Shown here: in pieces, positions 1 to 10,744 of the stretch | Numbering within the stretch: position 1 is the stretch's first letter | How the letters are laid out: every line of letters begins with the position of its first letter | NCBI GenBank assembly: GCA_007922225.1 | Contig: ML679959.1 | Location: forward strand, 19,492,913-19,556,912 | DNA length: 64,000 bases | Source of the DNA: Emydura subglobosa | Taxonomy: Eukaryota > Chordata > Testudines > Chelidae | Direction: 5' to 3' | Position numbers and translations under genes: made by a program | Notes under the pieces: model-generated | The model's input: the letters and a program-made list of their open reading frames with translations, nothing else | Database searches by the model: none | What the model was told of the DNA's origin: nothing

Positions 1-646
1 CCATGGGACTATGCACATGAATAAAGTTACTCATGTATTTAAATGCTTGTAGGTTTAGTCTCCCTCATGGTAATGCATTGGATCCTTCAAGATCCCGTCC
101 ACAAAATGCTGGACTTTGAGGAGAGAGGCAAGCTCCAGGTTACAAGCGCATGGCACAATTGTTTTTCTTTAGGGTAGTTTTCTTTCCTCCTTCCTTTAGT
201 TTTTTTCTTTCCTCCTCTTTCCTTCCTGTTGGAAAAACTGCTTGATTGACTAATTTTGTAGATTAGCTTCTCCTTCTCTTTTACTCCTCAGAGTGATTAA
301 CTGTGTTGCTCTCTGCACTATTCTGAAATTGCTTTTGTATCTGTACAAGTCTTCTCTGACATTGCCATTGCAATACTCTAAGAGCAGAAGCTACTTTCCT
401 TAGATGGGTTTAAATTCAGAAATGCTCTGCTCTTATAGAAGTCAGATGTGCGGAGGTTTTCCAAAGGCTTTTCTTTGTTCTTCTTCTCTGAAGTAGCTGT
501 CAGGTAATTAGGATACTTTCTGTTTCCCATACATCTTTTTTTATGGTAGCACTTTTAACCTCTGGTCAGGAGAAGAATTTCCTAATATTTTGTTTTCAGA
601 GGGGAGCGGGATGTCATAACCACTCTTCTAGGAAATTCTGCCTGAT
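1..646. other. AT-rich sequence, no gene recognised
   Basis: No coding exon, RNA gene or repeat family could be recognised. A pyrimidine-rich stretch (TTCCTCC/CTTTCC units) lies at about 178-230. Short reading frames here show no protein-family similarity. Confidence 0.5.
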
Positions 647-671
647 CCTTCCTTCCTTCCTTCCTTCCTTT
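647..671. repeat. (CCTT)n microsatellite
   Basis: About six tandem CCTT units are read directly. No function is implied. Confidence 0.9.
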
Positions 672-1321
672 CTCACTTGTTCTCTTGATGTAAACAAACT
701 CCTTAAACCCTTAACAAATTGTGTCTCCAGCCTTTGCTAAGGGCTGCTGAGCTCTGTAGTCCTTTACATTAGAATCCTGGACAAATTGCAGATTTAGGAC
801 AGGTAAAATACTTCCAGTCAGAATGAAGTCATTAATCTGCCTTGAGGAAGTGTCTTGTTTACAAATAGACAGTATTATAATGGGACTGGATTCAAGATCA
901 GAGTTTACCTATTGATGTTAAGGAGGTTCAGCAAAGCCATAAAATTACTGCATTGGGAAACTATCCTCGGTTGCTGTGGAATTAATTGGTATTGATACAT
1001 GCTAAATTTAAGAGTTTGCAGAATACTGTTTCTAACTTTTCAACCTACATATTCATATATAATTGTGAAGAAAACTCAGGAATCTAGAATTACTTGCTAA
1101 ACCTCATCCCACCTTCTTCCAAATGGCTGATCCTTAGTGGTTCCCTAAATTCCTTACTCTACATACACACCTCAAAACATTATTTTTGTATATGCACATA
1201 GACCTGTATGTTCTCAGTTATCTGTAGGGCTTCTTAAGTACTAAAGTAGAAACAAAAGTGCCACTTATTTGCAGGGCAAGGAGGCTCAGAGTGGACTGAC
1301 TGAGTGGAAAAATATATGCAG
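672..1321. other. AT-rich sequence, no gene recognised
   Basis: Non-repetitive by eye, with no splice-site-bounded open frame that looks like a coding exon. Confidence 0.45.
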
Positions 1322-1430
1322 TGCAGTTGTAGCCATGTTGGTCCCAGGAGATTAGAGAGACAAATTGGGTGAGGTAATATCTTTTATTGGACCAACTTCT
1401 ATTGGTGAGAGACATGCTTTCAATCCGGAA
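1322..1430 (+). repeat. Dispersed repeat with GTAGCCATGTTGGTC head
   Basis: The segment starts GTAGCCATGTTGGTCC and continues with TCTTTTATTGGACCAACTT and a TGGTGAGAGACATGCTTTC block. The same head and the GGACCAAC/TTGGTCC block occur inverted at 34911-35040, and a related head (GTAGCCGTATTAGTCTG on the minus strand) ends the copy at 6688-6818. I know this arrangement as a common reptile interspersed repeat but cannot name its class. The right end is diffuse. Confidence 0.7.
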
Positions 1431-2378
1431 AAAAGCATAGCAACATGGAGCTGTCAGACAGATGGGATGTGACTGGAGCTCTGACAGGGAATGGGACAAA
1501 GAGAATTGAGCTGCTTCAGTAGGATAGGAATAGGACAGGCTGAGTACAGCAATAGGACGGAGCCATCAGTCAGAGGAGAGGGGATGGAAGGAGGGACAAA
1601 GCAGAGCAATAGGACTGAGGTGCCTTCACCCTAGCACCACTTGATGCAGATATAAGTGAATGGGCCAAGTGCAGATGTTTTCCAGACTTATCAGATTATT
1701 TTCCCTTGCCTTGAAGCGGTACCTGGAATAAAACCTATTTGTAGACACAGCCAAAGTGAGTGCACAACTACAATAGCAGACTAATCTAGGACTGGTTTGT
1801 AGGAAGAAGTAGATTTCAAACCAGATGAGTGCTGTCCATAATAATATTTAGGTATTCGAATGTTCACTTACATTTGAAATAAATTATCATACAGTCTCAG
1901 TTATGACTCACAGCCTCAGACTGGTAGTGGCAGTAACATTTTAGTTTATAGTGAAGTATGGGCAAAACTAAATATAAAAGCCCAAGTGAGAGTCATACAC
2001 TAAAAACTAGAGCATAAAAATGGGAAAACCTGGCACAATTGTCCGAAACAGGAAGCAGAATGCAGAGAGACAATCGCAGCAGCAGTATTATTTCATTTGA
2101 ATATGCTTGAGAAAATGAGAACACAACCTCAAAATATGGGCAAACACACTTTTTATTCAACAACCACATTCCAAGACTCAACTATACATAGACAAATGGT
2201 CAGAATTTCCGCTGCAGATTGCGGCCAAACCGTGTTGCCAACTCTTGCAATTCTATCACAAATCTCATAATAGTTATTGCATTTCTTAAAGCCCCAGCTT
2301 TTACGCTCAGAAACAGGACTCTTAAGAAACAGGACCCAAAACAGATTATTTAGGTTTCCTGACTCATGATTTTATATT
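1431..2378. other. AT-rich sequence, no gene recognised
   Basis: Nothing beyond short open frames; none has a recognisable protein motif. One short minus-strand frame near 1993-2181 has no family resemblance. Confidence 0.45.
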
Positions 2379-2682
2379 TAGGCCTGGTCTACGGAGTTTT
2401 TACTCTGATGTAACTATTTCAGTGGTTTGAGGTTTTTAAAACAAAATAGTTATACTAGTATAATTCCTAGTGTGGACATAGTTATACCCCTATAAAGGTG
2501 CCTTACACTGCAATAGCTTATTCTCCTTCCTTTAAGATCTACAATAGAAAGGGTTTGCCACTATAACTATACTAGAAAATCCTCCAAGTGTGGACACATC
2601 TTATACTGACAAAAGAGTGCTTCGGGCAGTATAGCTTATGTCAGATTCTGGACAAAATAAGCTACACTGATCTGGAAGAAAA
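2379..2682 (+). mobile_element. hAT-like MITE, left end and body
   Basis: Starts with TTAGGCCTGGTCTACGGAG, a diverged form of the AGGCCTGGTCTACACT terminus shared by several elements in this window. The body contains TAGTGTGGACATAGTTATACC and GTGTGGACACATCTTATAC, the internal 'tgtggacaca' blocks typical of these elements. A matching right terminus is not visible, so the copy is truncated or eroded; the next repeat starts at once. hAT assignment is inference from terminus style. Confidence 0.65.
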
Positions 2683-2692
2683 GATTATATAG

Positions 2693-2780
2693 GGGCTAGG
2701 GCACTAGACTGGGATACCGGTTACCTGGCTCAATTCTTGGCTCAGCCACGGACTTTCTGTGTGGCGCCGGGCAAGTCAGT
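2693..2780 (+). mobile_element. MIR-type SINE, 5' part
   Basis: Shows the tRNA-like head (CTAGGGCACTAGACTGGGA), a B-box-like GGCTCAATTC at 2727-2736, and the MIR core start (CAGCCACGGACTTTCTGTGT followed by GGGCAAGTCA). The copy stops exactly where the MITE at 2780 begins, so the transposon probably truncated or displaced its 3' half. MIR/CORE-SINE is established as amniote-wide. Confidence 0.8.
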
Positions 2781-3185
2781 AAGGCCCGATCTTCGCTACA
2801 GAATTAGGTGTACGCGAGGCAGCTTATGTCGACCTATCTATTTAAGGGTCTATGCTAAACTTTTGCTCCTGCTGACCTAACTCCCCGGCTATGCTGATTT
2901 AATAACTCTGCCTCCTCGAGAGGCGTAGAGTCAATGTCGACGTCCTCAGCTCAACGCAGTGTCGGTGTAGACACCGCACTGCTTACATCGACTATTGCTG
3001 GCTTTCAGAAGCCATCCCACCATGCCCCACAGGGACAGTCCGATCAGTGCAAGCGCTCCTGGGGAGGACGCAGCTTGCCAACACAAGGAGCGTAGCGTGG
3101 ACACGTAAAAGCCATTTAATTATTGCCGCGGCTGTATGCCAACGTGCATTAGGCCAACATAATTCTGCCGTGTAGACATGCCCTT
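2780..3185. mobile_element. hAT-like MITE next to the CpG island
   Basis: Both termini are visible: left TAAGGCCCGATCTTCGCT and right GTGTAGACATGCCCTTA. The right end reverse-complemented reads TAAGGGCATGTCTACACG, and the outer 24 bases of the two ends match at about two thirds of positions. The interior has the family's GGCAGCTTATGTCGACCTA block and is rich in TCGA and CpG. No clear 8-bp target-site duplication was found. Its right end borders the CpG island, so it may contribute CpGs to the promoter edge. Confidence 0.8.
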
Positions 3186-3199
3186 AAACTACCCTATGC

Positions 3200-4270
3200 T
3201 GCCTCCCGATCAGTGGGAACGACACCTTCCTACTTCCCCGAGGTCTTGCCAGGATCAAATCCCCGCGGGATGGCAGGAGGGAGACAGAACCTCTTGGCCT
3301 TCGCGTTGATGAAAGGGCCTGTTTACATGTAGGGCAATGCCTGTCTGCGGGCGGGCGCAGGGCAGCGCCTCTTCTGCTTGTCCACGTGGCAAGGCTCTGA
3401 TTTTTCGGCTCAGGGCTAGCTCTGGTCTGCGCCTCCTGCGCTTTAAACCCTGTGCAGCTTGGCCGGGCTCGGCTGCTCTCCCCTTCCCTCTCGCTCCGAG
3501 CCGCCGGCCCCGGCTGCCAAGCGGGCCGCTCCCTCCTATCGTGCACACACAGCAGGGAGGGAAAGGGACGGGTTGCTTCTCTCCGCTTTACGGCTGCGTG
3601 CTGAAAACCCCCCACGGCTCCCTCCCTCCCTCCCTCCGTCCCCCCAGCCCGCCCCGTCTCGCTGCCGCGCCGAGCCCCGGGCTCGCTCCGCTTCCAAGGT
3701 AATGGCTGGGGACGCTCGGAGATGCGCTGCGCCGGGCCGGGCCGGGGGCAAGTTGGCCAACTCCGAGGCGCCCCCACGGCGCCGGCGGCAGGCGCGAAGG
3801 GCGCCGCCGCTCCTCCAGCTGTGCCCGCCGCTTGCTCCAGCTGTGCCCGCCGCGGCACGCGCGCGCTGCGCCCCAAGTTCCCCCCCAGCCCGGGTTCGCC
3901 GCTCCGCTCGGGCTCGCCTCCCCGCGCGTCTCGCCGTGATGGGCTGTTCCAAGAGAAAGGGGGGGGGGAAAGGTCTCTGCCAGGCTCCGCTGAGGCTAGG
4001 TCCGGAGCAGCTGCCCCAACCTCCAGCTGGAGCCATTTCCTTACGGGGGGGGGAGGTCCTTGCTCGCCTGGTGGCACTAATCCGTGCGCAGCACAGGGAG
4101 ACCCCAGCACAGCGCACTCCGCCGGGGCTCGCCGCGTGCCACTGGGGGTGCGGCAGTCACGCCTGTGTGGGTGTGGGAGAAAAGATGATTCCTGGCACGC
4201 TGTGCCCCGTGCAGACACTTTCCAACGAAGGGGGGAGAAAATCCGCCTGAGGCCCAGGGCGAGCACTCAG
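3200..4270. promoter_or_regulatory. CpG island, candidate promoter / first exon
   Basis: GC- and CpG-dense for about 1 kb in an otherwise AT-rich window. GC boxes are visible (GGGCGGGC at 3349-3356; CCCGCCCCG at 3648-3656), along with a GGGCCGGGCCGGGGG run near 3732-3747 and G-runs of 10 (3959-3968) and 9 (4045-4053). Such islands normally mark vertebrate gene starts. Possible plus-strand splice donors are AAG|GTAATG near 3699 and CAG|GTAGGC near 4475. Long open frames on both strands are expected from GC content alone and match no protein I know. Gene identity and direction are unknown; a bidirectional promoter is possible. Confidence 0.75.
3813..3853. repeat. 22-bp tandem duplication in CpG island
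   Basis: The 19-base unit CTCCAGCTGTGCCCGCCGC occurs at 3813-3831 and again at 3835-3853, a perfect duplication of period 22. Probably replication slippage in GC-rich DNA. Confidence 0.9.
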
Positions 4271-5489
4271 CAGTGTCTGCAGGATCTCTTCTTCGAGTGA
4301 TGAGGAGGGAGAAATCCTGCCATCCTCACGCAGGGCCTGCTCCCCCTGACTTTGCTGGGAGTTTTGCCCGAGTAAAGAAGGCAGCATTTGGCATGAATAG
4401 TGATATTGTTTTAGTCTGGTTAAACGTTTTTTGCAAAGGCCGCAGGTTGCGCCCTCTGTCCTGGCCTTAGCATCAGGTAGGCATAAATAGATGTCCAAAG
4501 AGGTGTTGGAAGTGACAGTGGGACAAAGGGTTGTGAAAGCAGAGGCGCTGTTTTTTGGTTTTTTTAAATAATCAGGAAGTAATTAGAGGGCTTTTTTTTT
4601 TTTTGAGAATAGAGAAGACGTCATGAGGGTTGTGTGCTCTGATGGTTCCAACAGAATTTCTCTATCAAAACGCAGAAATACTTTAAAGACTTAAATTCTC
4701 TGTAGCAAAATTAGGTTTGCTTCTCGCTTTGCTGGCCAGTTACAAGAAGTCAGGAAACTTAGAAAAATCGGTTGTCTCTTTCTTCTTGTTGCAGGGGTCA
4801 GACAAAACTGGAAATTAATTGTTCTGACACTGTTAGCTGCATAATGCAAATAAAAGGTGACTCATGCTGCAGGGATACATAGCATTTTTAACTTGGCATG
4901 ATTTCTTTCTTGTAGCTGGGTCTAAGGTGCTGGCTTGAATTCATTAAACTTTTGCAATGTTACACACAATCTGCATTGCAAATATCCCTTATGTTAACAT
5001 GATTCGTTACATTGTCACAGTCATTGATTGGAAGTTTTAACCTGTTGCCTTGAGTTACTCAGACTGTAGGTTATTTTATTCTTCTTCTCTGGTCACGTAG
5101 GGATGAACATGGTTTTAACTTGGAAATTTGACGAGAAATGGAAAATGTAGCCTCTGTTACACTTAAGTTGTTTGTTTGTTTGTTTTGTTTTTTGGTTTTT
5201 GCTATAGAGGAACTGAATTGTACTCTGGTCTCTTATAAAGCTTTGAAGATTTTTTTTTAAAAACAATTCAGAAGTGTGAAGAAGAACATTAGTGCTCTGT
5301 GATTTTTTTTCAGTGATATTTTAGAAAAGTCCCTGAAAGCCAAAGACTTAGGTTTTTTTAAAAAACTATTTAAATAATCATTTATAAAACTCTTTTTCCG
5401 GAAAGCATCCAAAGATACAAAAGACACAAATGTATCCACACTTTTTTTCCCCATCCAAGGCCCCAATCCTTCAGTCTTCATTCACTCAA
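4271..5489. other. Downstream of CpG island; no gene recognised
   Basis: AT-rich. Around 4340-4405 there is a short scrap (CTTTGCTGGGAGTTTTGCC, then AGTAAAGAAGGCAGCATTTG) resembling the 'cagtgggagttttgcct' palindromic repeats seen elsewhere in the window. The rest shows T-runs and nothing coding. Confidence 0.45.
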
Positions 5490-5655
5490 ATAATCCATGT
5501 AAGTAGCTCCATTGATTTCAACATAGGCCCTGATCCTGCAATGTGATCTGTACTGGTTGGATCCCTGCAACCAGGTAATGCCCCAGTGACTTCAGTAAGA
5601 CTTTATACAAGTATAGTCCACCTTTGTGAATTAGATTGCAGGATTAGGACCATAA
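5490..5655. repeat. Short palindromic interspersed repeat
   Basis: CCTGATCCTGCAATGTGATC on the left and TAGATTGCAGGATTAGGACC on the right are inverted with respect to each other, with CAGTGACTTCAGTAAGAC between. This 'gatcctgcaa...ttgcaggatcaggcc' design is shared by several short repeats in this window and is non-coding. Class uncertain; probably a non-autonomous DNA element. Confidence 0.6.
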
Positions 5656-6687
5656 TTAAGAATGACTATGTAAAGGCTATGTGATTGGCAAATACAGCAA
5701 ACGAGAACATTGGTGAGGACTTGGCTGACTTCAGTTGTACTGACAATGCTATAATTGAGTCATCTACACAGATAAAATCTTTAGTCAGGAAAGAAAACTG
5801 AGAGAATTCAAATCTTGTTCTGAAAGTCTTGTTTAAAAAAAAAAGAACAACCAATTTCATATAGGCTTATTTTCAAATCAGTCAGTGCAGTTTTTTTATT
5901 GATTGATATCATATACAAGCAATTTTTTTTAGTAATATCTATATAAAAGGCATTAGTATGTACTGTAACAATGCCAAAGTACTGTATATCAAGCAACACT
6001 ATATATTTTTAGATTTTTAATCTAGCGAGCGTTCGTAAGAGGCCAAGAACATCCATAATCCATCATTTATTCCGGTATCAACAAAATTAGGACAAGAAAA
6101 GAGCCTGCTTACGCCCAGTTTTGCTCATCTTGCCATCAAAGCATTTAATTGTAGAGAAAAGCTTCAACTAGAAAAGAAGCACTGTATGTATTACTGGTCT
6201 AAAATAATTGAAACAGAAATGAGTTAGAGTTGCATGCAGGTTGTTTGGTTTGTACTAATTTTATTAAGCAGTGCAATTTTATGCAGCATAAACAGCATTT
6301 AATAAAATTAGTGCTATTATAAAGCATTAAACATTTTTCCTTGAAGGTCCTGCATGTTAACCTATATATTTTACGTTCCTTACCTGAAGAGTTTTCATAC
6401 AAGAATAAAAAACACTTGCTTCTTTTAAAAGATACCAGAAGACCTATTCACATTGCTGAATGTAAAAAATCTTCTTAACCAATCCAACGTTAATGGATCA
6501 AATGCTTCAGTTCTTACTCAAGCAAAGCAGTGTTGATGTCAGTGAGACTTTTGTTCAAATAAGTAGCACAGAATTTGGCCCATAGTATTATCTACAAAGT
6601 TTCGGGGCTTTTTTAATGTATAGTGAAAGCTGCCAGTTGTATGTATCAAATAAAAAATGCCTCTGTGTTACCTATTTTCTGTATTAC
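5656..6687. other. AT-rich sequence, no gene recognised
   Basis: Long A/T runs and short frames only. No repeat family recognised. Confidence 0.45.
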
Positions 6688-6818
6688 TGCATCTGAAGAA
6701 GAGAGCTGAAGTCTCTCGAAAGCTTATGCCTGAAAATATTAAATTTGTTAGTCTTTAAAGTGCCACAGAACTCTTGTTGTTTTTGCTGTATACAGACTAA
6801 TACGGCTACCCCTCTGGA
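6688..6818 (-). repeat. Dispersed repeat with GTAGCCGTATTAGTCTG head
   Basis: Read on the minus strand it begins GTAGCCGTATTAGTCTGTAT, continues through GTGGCACTTTAAAGACTAAC, and ends with AAGCTTTCGAGAGACTTC and CTCTTCTTCAGATGC. This is a familiar sauropsid interspersed repeat. Its head resembles that of the repeats at 1322 and 34911, but the body differs, so they look like sister families. Confidence 0.75.
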
Positions 6819-7129
6819 ACAATAAAAAGATACTCGTGACTCATGTAGTTGCTAGGTTGCTCTTAGGTTCACTACAGTCACAGCATCCAATATCTCCTGT
6901 ATCACAAGATTTCCAGCTTCAGTAGAACATGCAGCTGTCCTTCCAAGTTCTTTCACTTACATTGGGGTATGTTCTGTCAGCTGCAGTTTGGTCTTCCCTT
7001 AGAACCTTTGCATGGGTGGGGGGGCCGGAGGGAGGGAACATGGTTTAAGCATGAACTTTCTTCAGTAAAAAAAAAAATTATTTTAAAAAAGAGTTAGCTG
7101 ATGATATGTTGAAAGTCTGTGTGTAACCC

Positions 7130-7435
7130 ATTGGTGAGCAGAGCTGAGTGAATAATTCATTTTTTCAGTTTGGTGGCTGAACTGAAAAATATTTTGTTAG
7201 GGTTGACACAAAATGGACACGTGCCTTACGAAAACAACACAACAAAAACCATTTCAGGGCGAACGAAATGTTTTGTTCGACTCAAATTATTTCTTTGGTT
7301 TGTTTTCAGGTGTATTTACTTCTTTTTTTGAAAAATAAAGCTGGCTAAACTTCTAAACAAAACGTTGTTCTGGAACTGGAAGTCAAAATGTTTGTTTTTG
7401 AAAACGTCAAAACAAAATATTTTACCTTTTTTAAG
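7130..7435 (+). repeat. GAAACATTTTG-rich palindromic repeat, copy 1
   Basis: Starts AGAGCTGAGTGAATAATTC and contains inverted GGTGGCTGAACTGAAAAAT, AACGAAATGTTTTGTTCGAC and similar self-complementary blocks. Copies starting AGAGCTGG/AGAGTTGG occur at 28153 and 29350. Non-coding. Confidence 0.6.
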
Positions 7436-7594
7436 AAATAATTTGCCAAATTGGACTTAAATTCACAAATAGTTCTAATCGGCCCCTAAACTGCATTTCC
7501 TGGTGAATAAACTAATGGTCAAAAAACAAAAAACCCAAACAAACTGCTGCTCAGCTTTACTCGTGAACGTATTACAGGTCCTATTTGTGCCCGA

Positions 7595-7715
7595 TATGTA
7601 GAAGATCTGAATCTTGCAACATCAACTAAGGAGCCTTTGGCCATTCATGCTTTTGGAGTTTGGAGGTCCCTGGTTTAATCCCCAGTGTGTTGAGCAAGAG
7701 GGCGGCCATGACATG
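7595..7715 (+). mobile_element. tRNA-derived SINE, diverged
   Basis: Carries a B-box-like GGTTTAATCCC at 7672-7682 after TTTGGAGTTTGGAGGTCCCT, resembling the tRNA-derived part of the copy at 9056. The A box is degraded. No tRNA cloverleaf can be drawn, so it is not a tRNA gene. Confidence 0.6.
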
Positions 7716-7850
7716 TCTATTATCGATTGCTGTGGTACAGTGTGCATGTTTAGTTAGTATAGGAACAATAGATAGTATATATCACTGGTGAACAATAAAT
7801 TACTTAAATTTGTAAGTATTTTAAGTACAGTTGTGTTGTATGTAAATTTC

Positions 7851-7890
7851 TATGTGTGTGTGTATATATAGATAGATAGATAGATAGAAA
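7851..7890. repeat. (TG)n(TA)n(GATA)n microsatellite
   Basis: A compound simple repeat: TGTGTGTGTG, then TATATA, then about five GATA units. Confidence 0.9.
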
Positions 7891-7956
7891 GATTAGATCA
7901 TCTATGTCTATGTGTAAGTAATGTAGGCATATGCAATATAATGTGAGAGAAGAGGT

Positions 7957-8126
7957 GCACTGGTTTCATGGACTAACCCCAGGACATGGAGTCAGGAACT
8001 TTTTACATTCCATTCCCACTAACTTGCTGTATAACTTTGAGCAAATCACTTCACCTCTTTATGCCAGTTTCTCCATCTGTAAAATGAGGATCATTACACT
8101 TATAGGAGAGGTATGAGTCATAAATA
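7957..8126 (+). mobile_element. MIR-type SINE, near full length
   Basis: The MIR core and 3' part are clear: TTGCTGTATAACTTTGAGCA, AAATCACTTCACCTCTTTAT, CAGTTTCTCCATCTGTAAAA and ATGAGGATCATTACACTTAT. The tRNA-like head (GTGCACTGGTTTCATGGACT) is degraded. This is the best preserved MIR in the window. Confidence 0.85.
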
Positions 8127-9055
8127 ACTGTGAAACCTAAGTTTCTGTGCACTACTCTGAATGATGAAAGCACTATTACTTATTATTTTGCAGTGGAGAA
8201 GATGGTCCTCTTCCATGCCATAAAGAGGCACCTTGGTGTCATTCTTCCTTTGATATGTGATTTGCACGTGGTGGTTTTTGTTACCTATAGAAACAATAGC
8301 TCCTGTTATTGCCTCATTCCTTGTGTGGTGGTGCACAGCATACAAAACTAGAATCGTGCTGGGTCATACTCATTTTTATTATATGCCATACCTCATCTTT
8401 TATGTGGTCTTATATATATAGTGCCAACTCCATATTAGTCATGTTTATGTCTCGTACATATATTTTTGGTAATTTTATGTGTGGAGTACAATGATCTTTA
8501 GAATGAATTTCTGCTGAGAACTTTTACTTATGTTGGTGGGAGGAGATAAGTTGTTGGTATCTCTATAAACGTCACAAACAGCAGTTCCATGGCGCTCACG
8601 CTACAGGTGCTTTACAAGGCTGCTATATTGGCTACCAATATTTGCAGCTGTCTTTGCTGATTATTAGGTTTTTGTGCAATGAAGTATCGAAATCAAATAT
8701 CGCTGTAGAGAGGGAATAGAATCAGTGTAGGAAGCAGAAAATGAGATCTTGGGCAATTTTCTGATTACATTTCAGGCACACAAAAAGACCTGTTTGGGAA
8801 AGGGTCCACCTGTGTAGTATTCCCTTTTTCTAAGATCTAATAAAGCACTATCATATTATTACAGTGGGAATATCCTTGCCCTCCATAGCAAATATTTGCA
8901 GAACTCTTCTTTTTGAACCTCGCTGTTTATACTTTTCTGAAGCTTTAGTCTTTTCTCAGTAGAATTTTTGGATTCTTCCCCTCCCCCCATTCACCCCAAC
9001 CCACCCTGAATGATTGAGTGCTTGTGTAACCCATCCCTGCTTGTTGTGGTGTTCT
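8127..9055. other. No gene recognised
   Basis: AT-rich, with a C-rich patch near 8978-9005. Overlapping short frames on both strands around 8118-8490 have no recognisable protein motif. Confidence 0.45.
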
Positions 9056-9206
9056 GTCCCCCTCTAGCGGCACCTAGCCCAGCTAGAGATTGATGAATCT
9101 GCTACAGCCTCAGCTAAGGGCCACATGGCTTTTAGCTCATGCAGTAGAGACTCACACACTAAGCTTCAAAAGTCCCTGGTTTCGTCCCGCCTGCTGATGA
9201 CCAGGC
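9056..9206 (+). mobile_element. tRNA-derived SINE (turtle pol III type)
   Basis: Begins CCCCCTCTAGCGGC, then TCTGCTACAGCCTCAGCTAA and GGGCCACATGGC. The pol III promoter part follows: an A-box region TTTAGCTCATGCAGTAGAG at about 9130-9148 and a B box GGTTTCGTCCC at 9178-9188. The order matches tRNA-derived SINEs described from turtles; the family name is from memory. Confidence 0.8.
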
Positions 9207-9217
9207 TCTGTTCGTGT

Positions 9218-9378
9218 TACACTTGTCTATACTAAGATTTTGTTTGGTGTTCTCTTGCACTGGGGTAGGCTGTGTCAGTACAAAATCATTTCTGACGCTA
9301 GTGGAGAGGAATGCACTAGGGATTTGCACCACTGCAGCTGCACTAGTGTAGCTGCTGTAGTGTAAAAAAACCCAGACT
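9218..9378. mobile_element. Small hAT-like MITE, eroded
   Basis: Left CACTTGTCTATACTAAGATT and right GTAGTGTAAAAAAACCCAGA are imperfect inverted termini of the 'cttgtctacactagg' type, enclosing GGATTTGCACCACTGCAGCT. No target-site duplication is evident. Confidence 0.5.
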
Positions 9379-10300
9379 TGTTCAAATAAGCCGTAAGGTG
9401 AGAGTGGGGGTAAATGTTTAAAAATTGTCCTAGTGACTTTCTTTTTGTCATAAGTGTATTGCCTAAAGGGCTAAGGGTTGAGAGTTGAAATGTGGCATGG
9501 AAGTAGCTCTCATTAGTACCTTTCAGTGTTCTTCTGAAAAATGCTTTTTGATTTGACAGAGTTATGACTCATGAAAGAATTAAACTCTGTGCATGGAAGT
9601 GCATGCTACGTGGTGGTGGTCTCACTGACTTGTAAAATGTGCAAATGCAGGAATGCTCACTTTAACAAATGCACAGCTTCTAATGGTTGAACTTGAGAGT
9701 CTCTCTCCTATGCACCTAGCAAAGTGCACAGACAAAGACGTAGGGTAGGAGTGTGTGGTGGTGTCAAGCCAGATACTTCCACCTTATGGGATTTTTTTCT
9801 TTTTAGCTTGTACACTTGATTGAAAAAAATCTATGAAATTTCATGTGATGAAACTACATTTGGAAAACATTAAGATTGGGATGGTTAAGTACTGAAAATA
9901 CAGGAAATGACAAAATGAGGGCTGCAAACACAACATTTGTTCTGCTGCTTTGTGGCTAGGTATCAAGGCAGAATGTACAGCTGGGCCTGAAGTAAATGAA
10001 TATAGAAGCATACTATATCTCTTACTGAGTCAAAACTCCCATCAAGTCAAAGAGTGAAATCCTGGCCGCAGTGAAGTCAAGGATTTTTGCAGCGTTACAG
10101 GTACGGCTCTCAGCCTCGATCTGCCCCAGTGGTATGCAAAATTGAGTTTTCCTTCCTTTTAAATCCTGACTGTTCTGTGTATTCAGTATTGATTTTTTTA
10201 GACATAATTTACCTTTATTGAGCAATGTACTACTGCAACAATTTTCTGGGCCATTTGTAAACAGCTCCGTTGGATCATATATGGGCTTAATAATTAGTCA
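9379..10300. other. No gene recognised
   Basis: AT-rich single-copy-looking sequence without recognisable exon or repeat. Confidence 0.45.
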
Positions 10301-10560
10301 GAGTTTAAGGCCAAAAGGAAACACCAGATCATCTGGTCTGGCCTCCTGCATAACCCAGACTACCACCACCACCACCACCTAGCACCTGCACACTAAACCC
10401 AAGAACTGAAATTAGACCAAAGTATTACAGCCCACAGAAAACTAGACTATGTGCCACAAGCAGAGAATAGGAGAGACGAAGGTGCATCAGTGCCCAAGAC
10501 CCTCACAATAGCAATGCAGCGTTGGAGAAAATGATATACTGTGATGTAAATCAGAATAAA
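10301..10560 (-). mobile_element. CR1 LINE 3' end, minus strand
   Basis: TTTAAGGCCAAAAGGAAACA and GATCATCTGGTCTGGCCTCC are the reverse complement of the usual CR1 3' terminus (ggaggtcagactagatgatc...ccttctggcctta). It continues with AAATTAGACCAAAGTATTAC and GTGCCACAAGCAGAGAATAG, a CR1 3'UTR subtype. A run of ACC units lies at 10362-10379. This is the only clear CR1 copy on the minus strand. Confidence 0.85.
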
Positions 10561-10744
10561 TGGAATACAAGCTTTGATTTACAATGTAAAAAGAAAAAAA
10601 AATTGGGATGGTATCCTTACAAATTTCTTGAATTCCTTTTAAACTCATATGAAAGAAGGCATCTATAACATGAAGAAAAAAAACTTGATACCAAACTAAT
10701 ATGTGTTTATTTTAAATTGTTATAGTATGCTTGTGTTAAAATAA

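Noticed and set aside
3938..3970. MGCSKRKGGGKG start resembling an N-myristoylation signal
   Set aside because: The 'motif' comes from AAGAGAAAGG running into a G10 run; no kinase or other domain follows.
3184..4266. Open frames of 121-360 codons on both strands across the CpG island
   Set aside because: All frames are open because the DNA is GC-rich. The translations are Arg/Pro/Ala-rich low-complexity sequence with no domain. The island is kept as a promoter candidate only.
9130..9190. tRNA gene with A and B boxes
   Set aside because: The boxes are present but acceptor and anticodon stems do not pair; it is a tRNA-derived SINE. The same applies to 7595-7715, 26050-26132 and 32580-32702.
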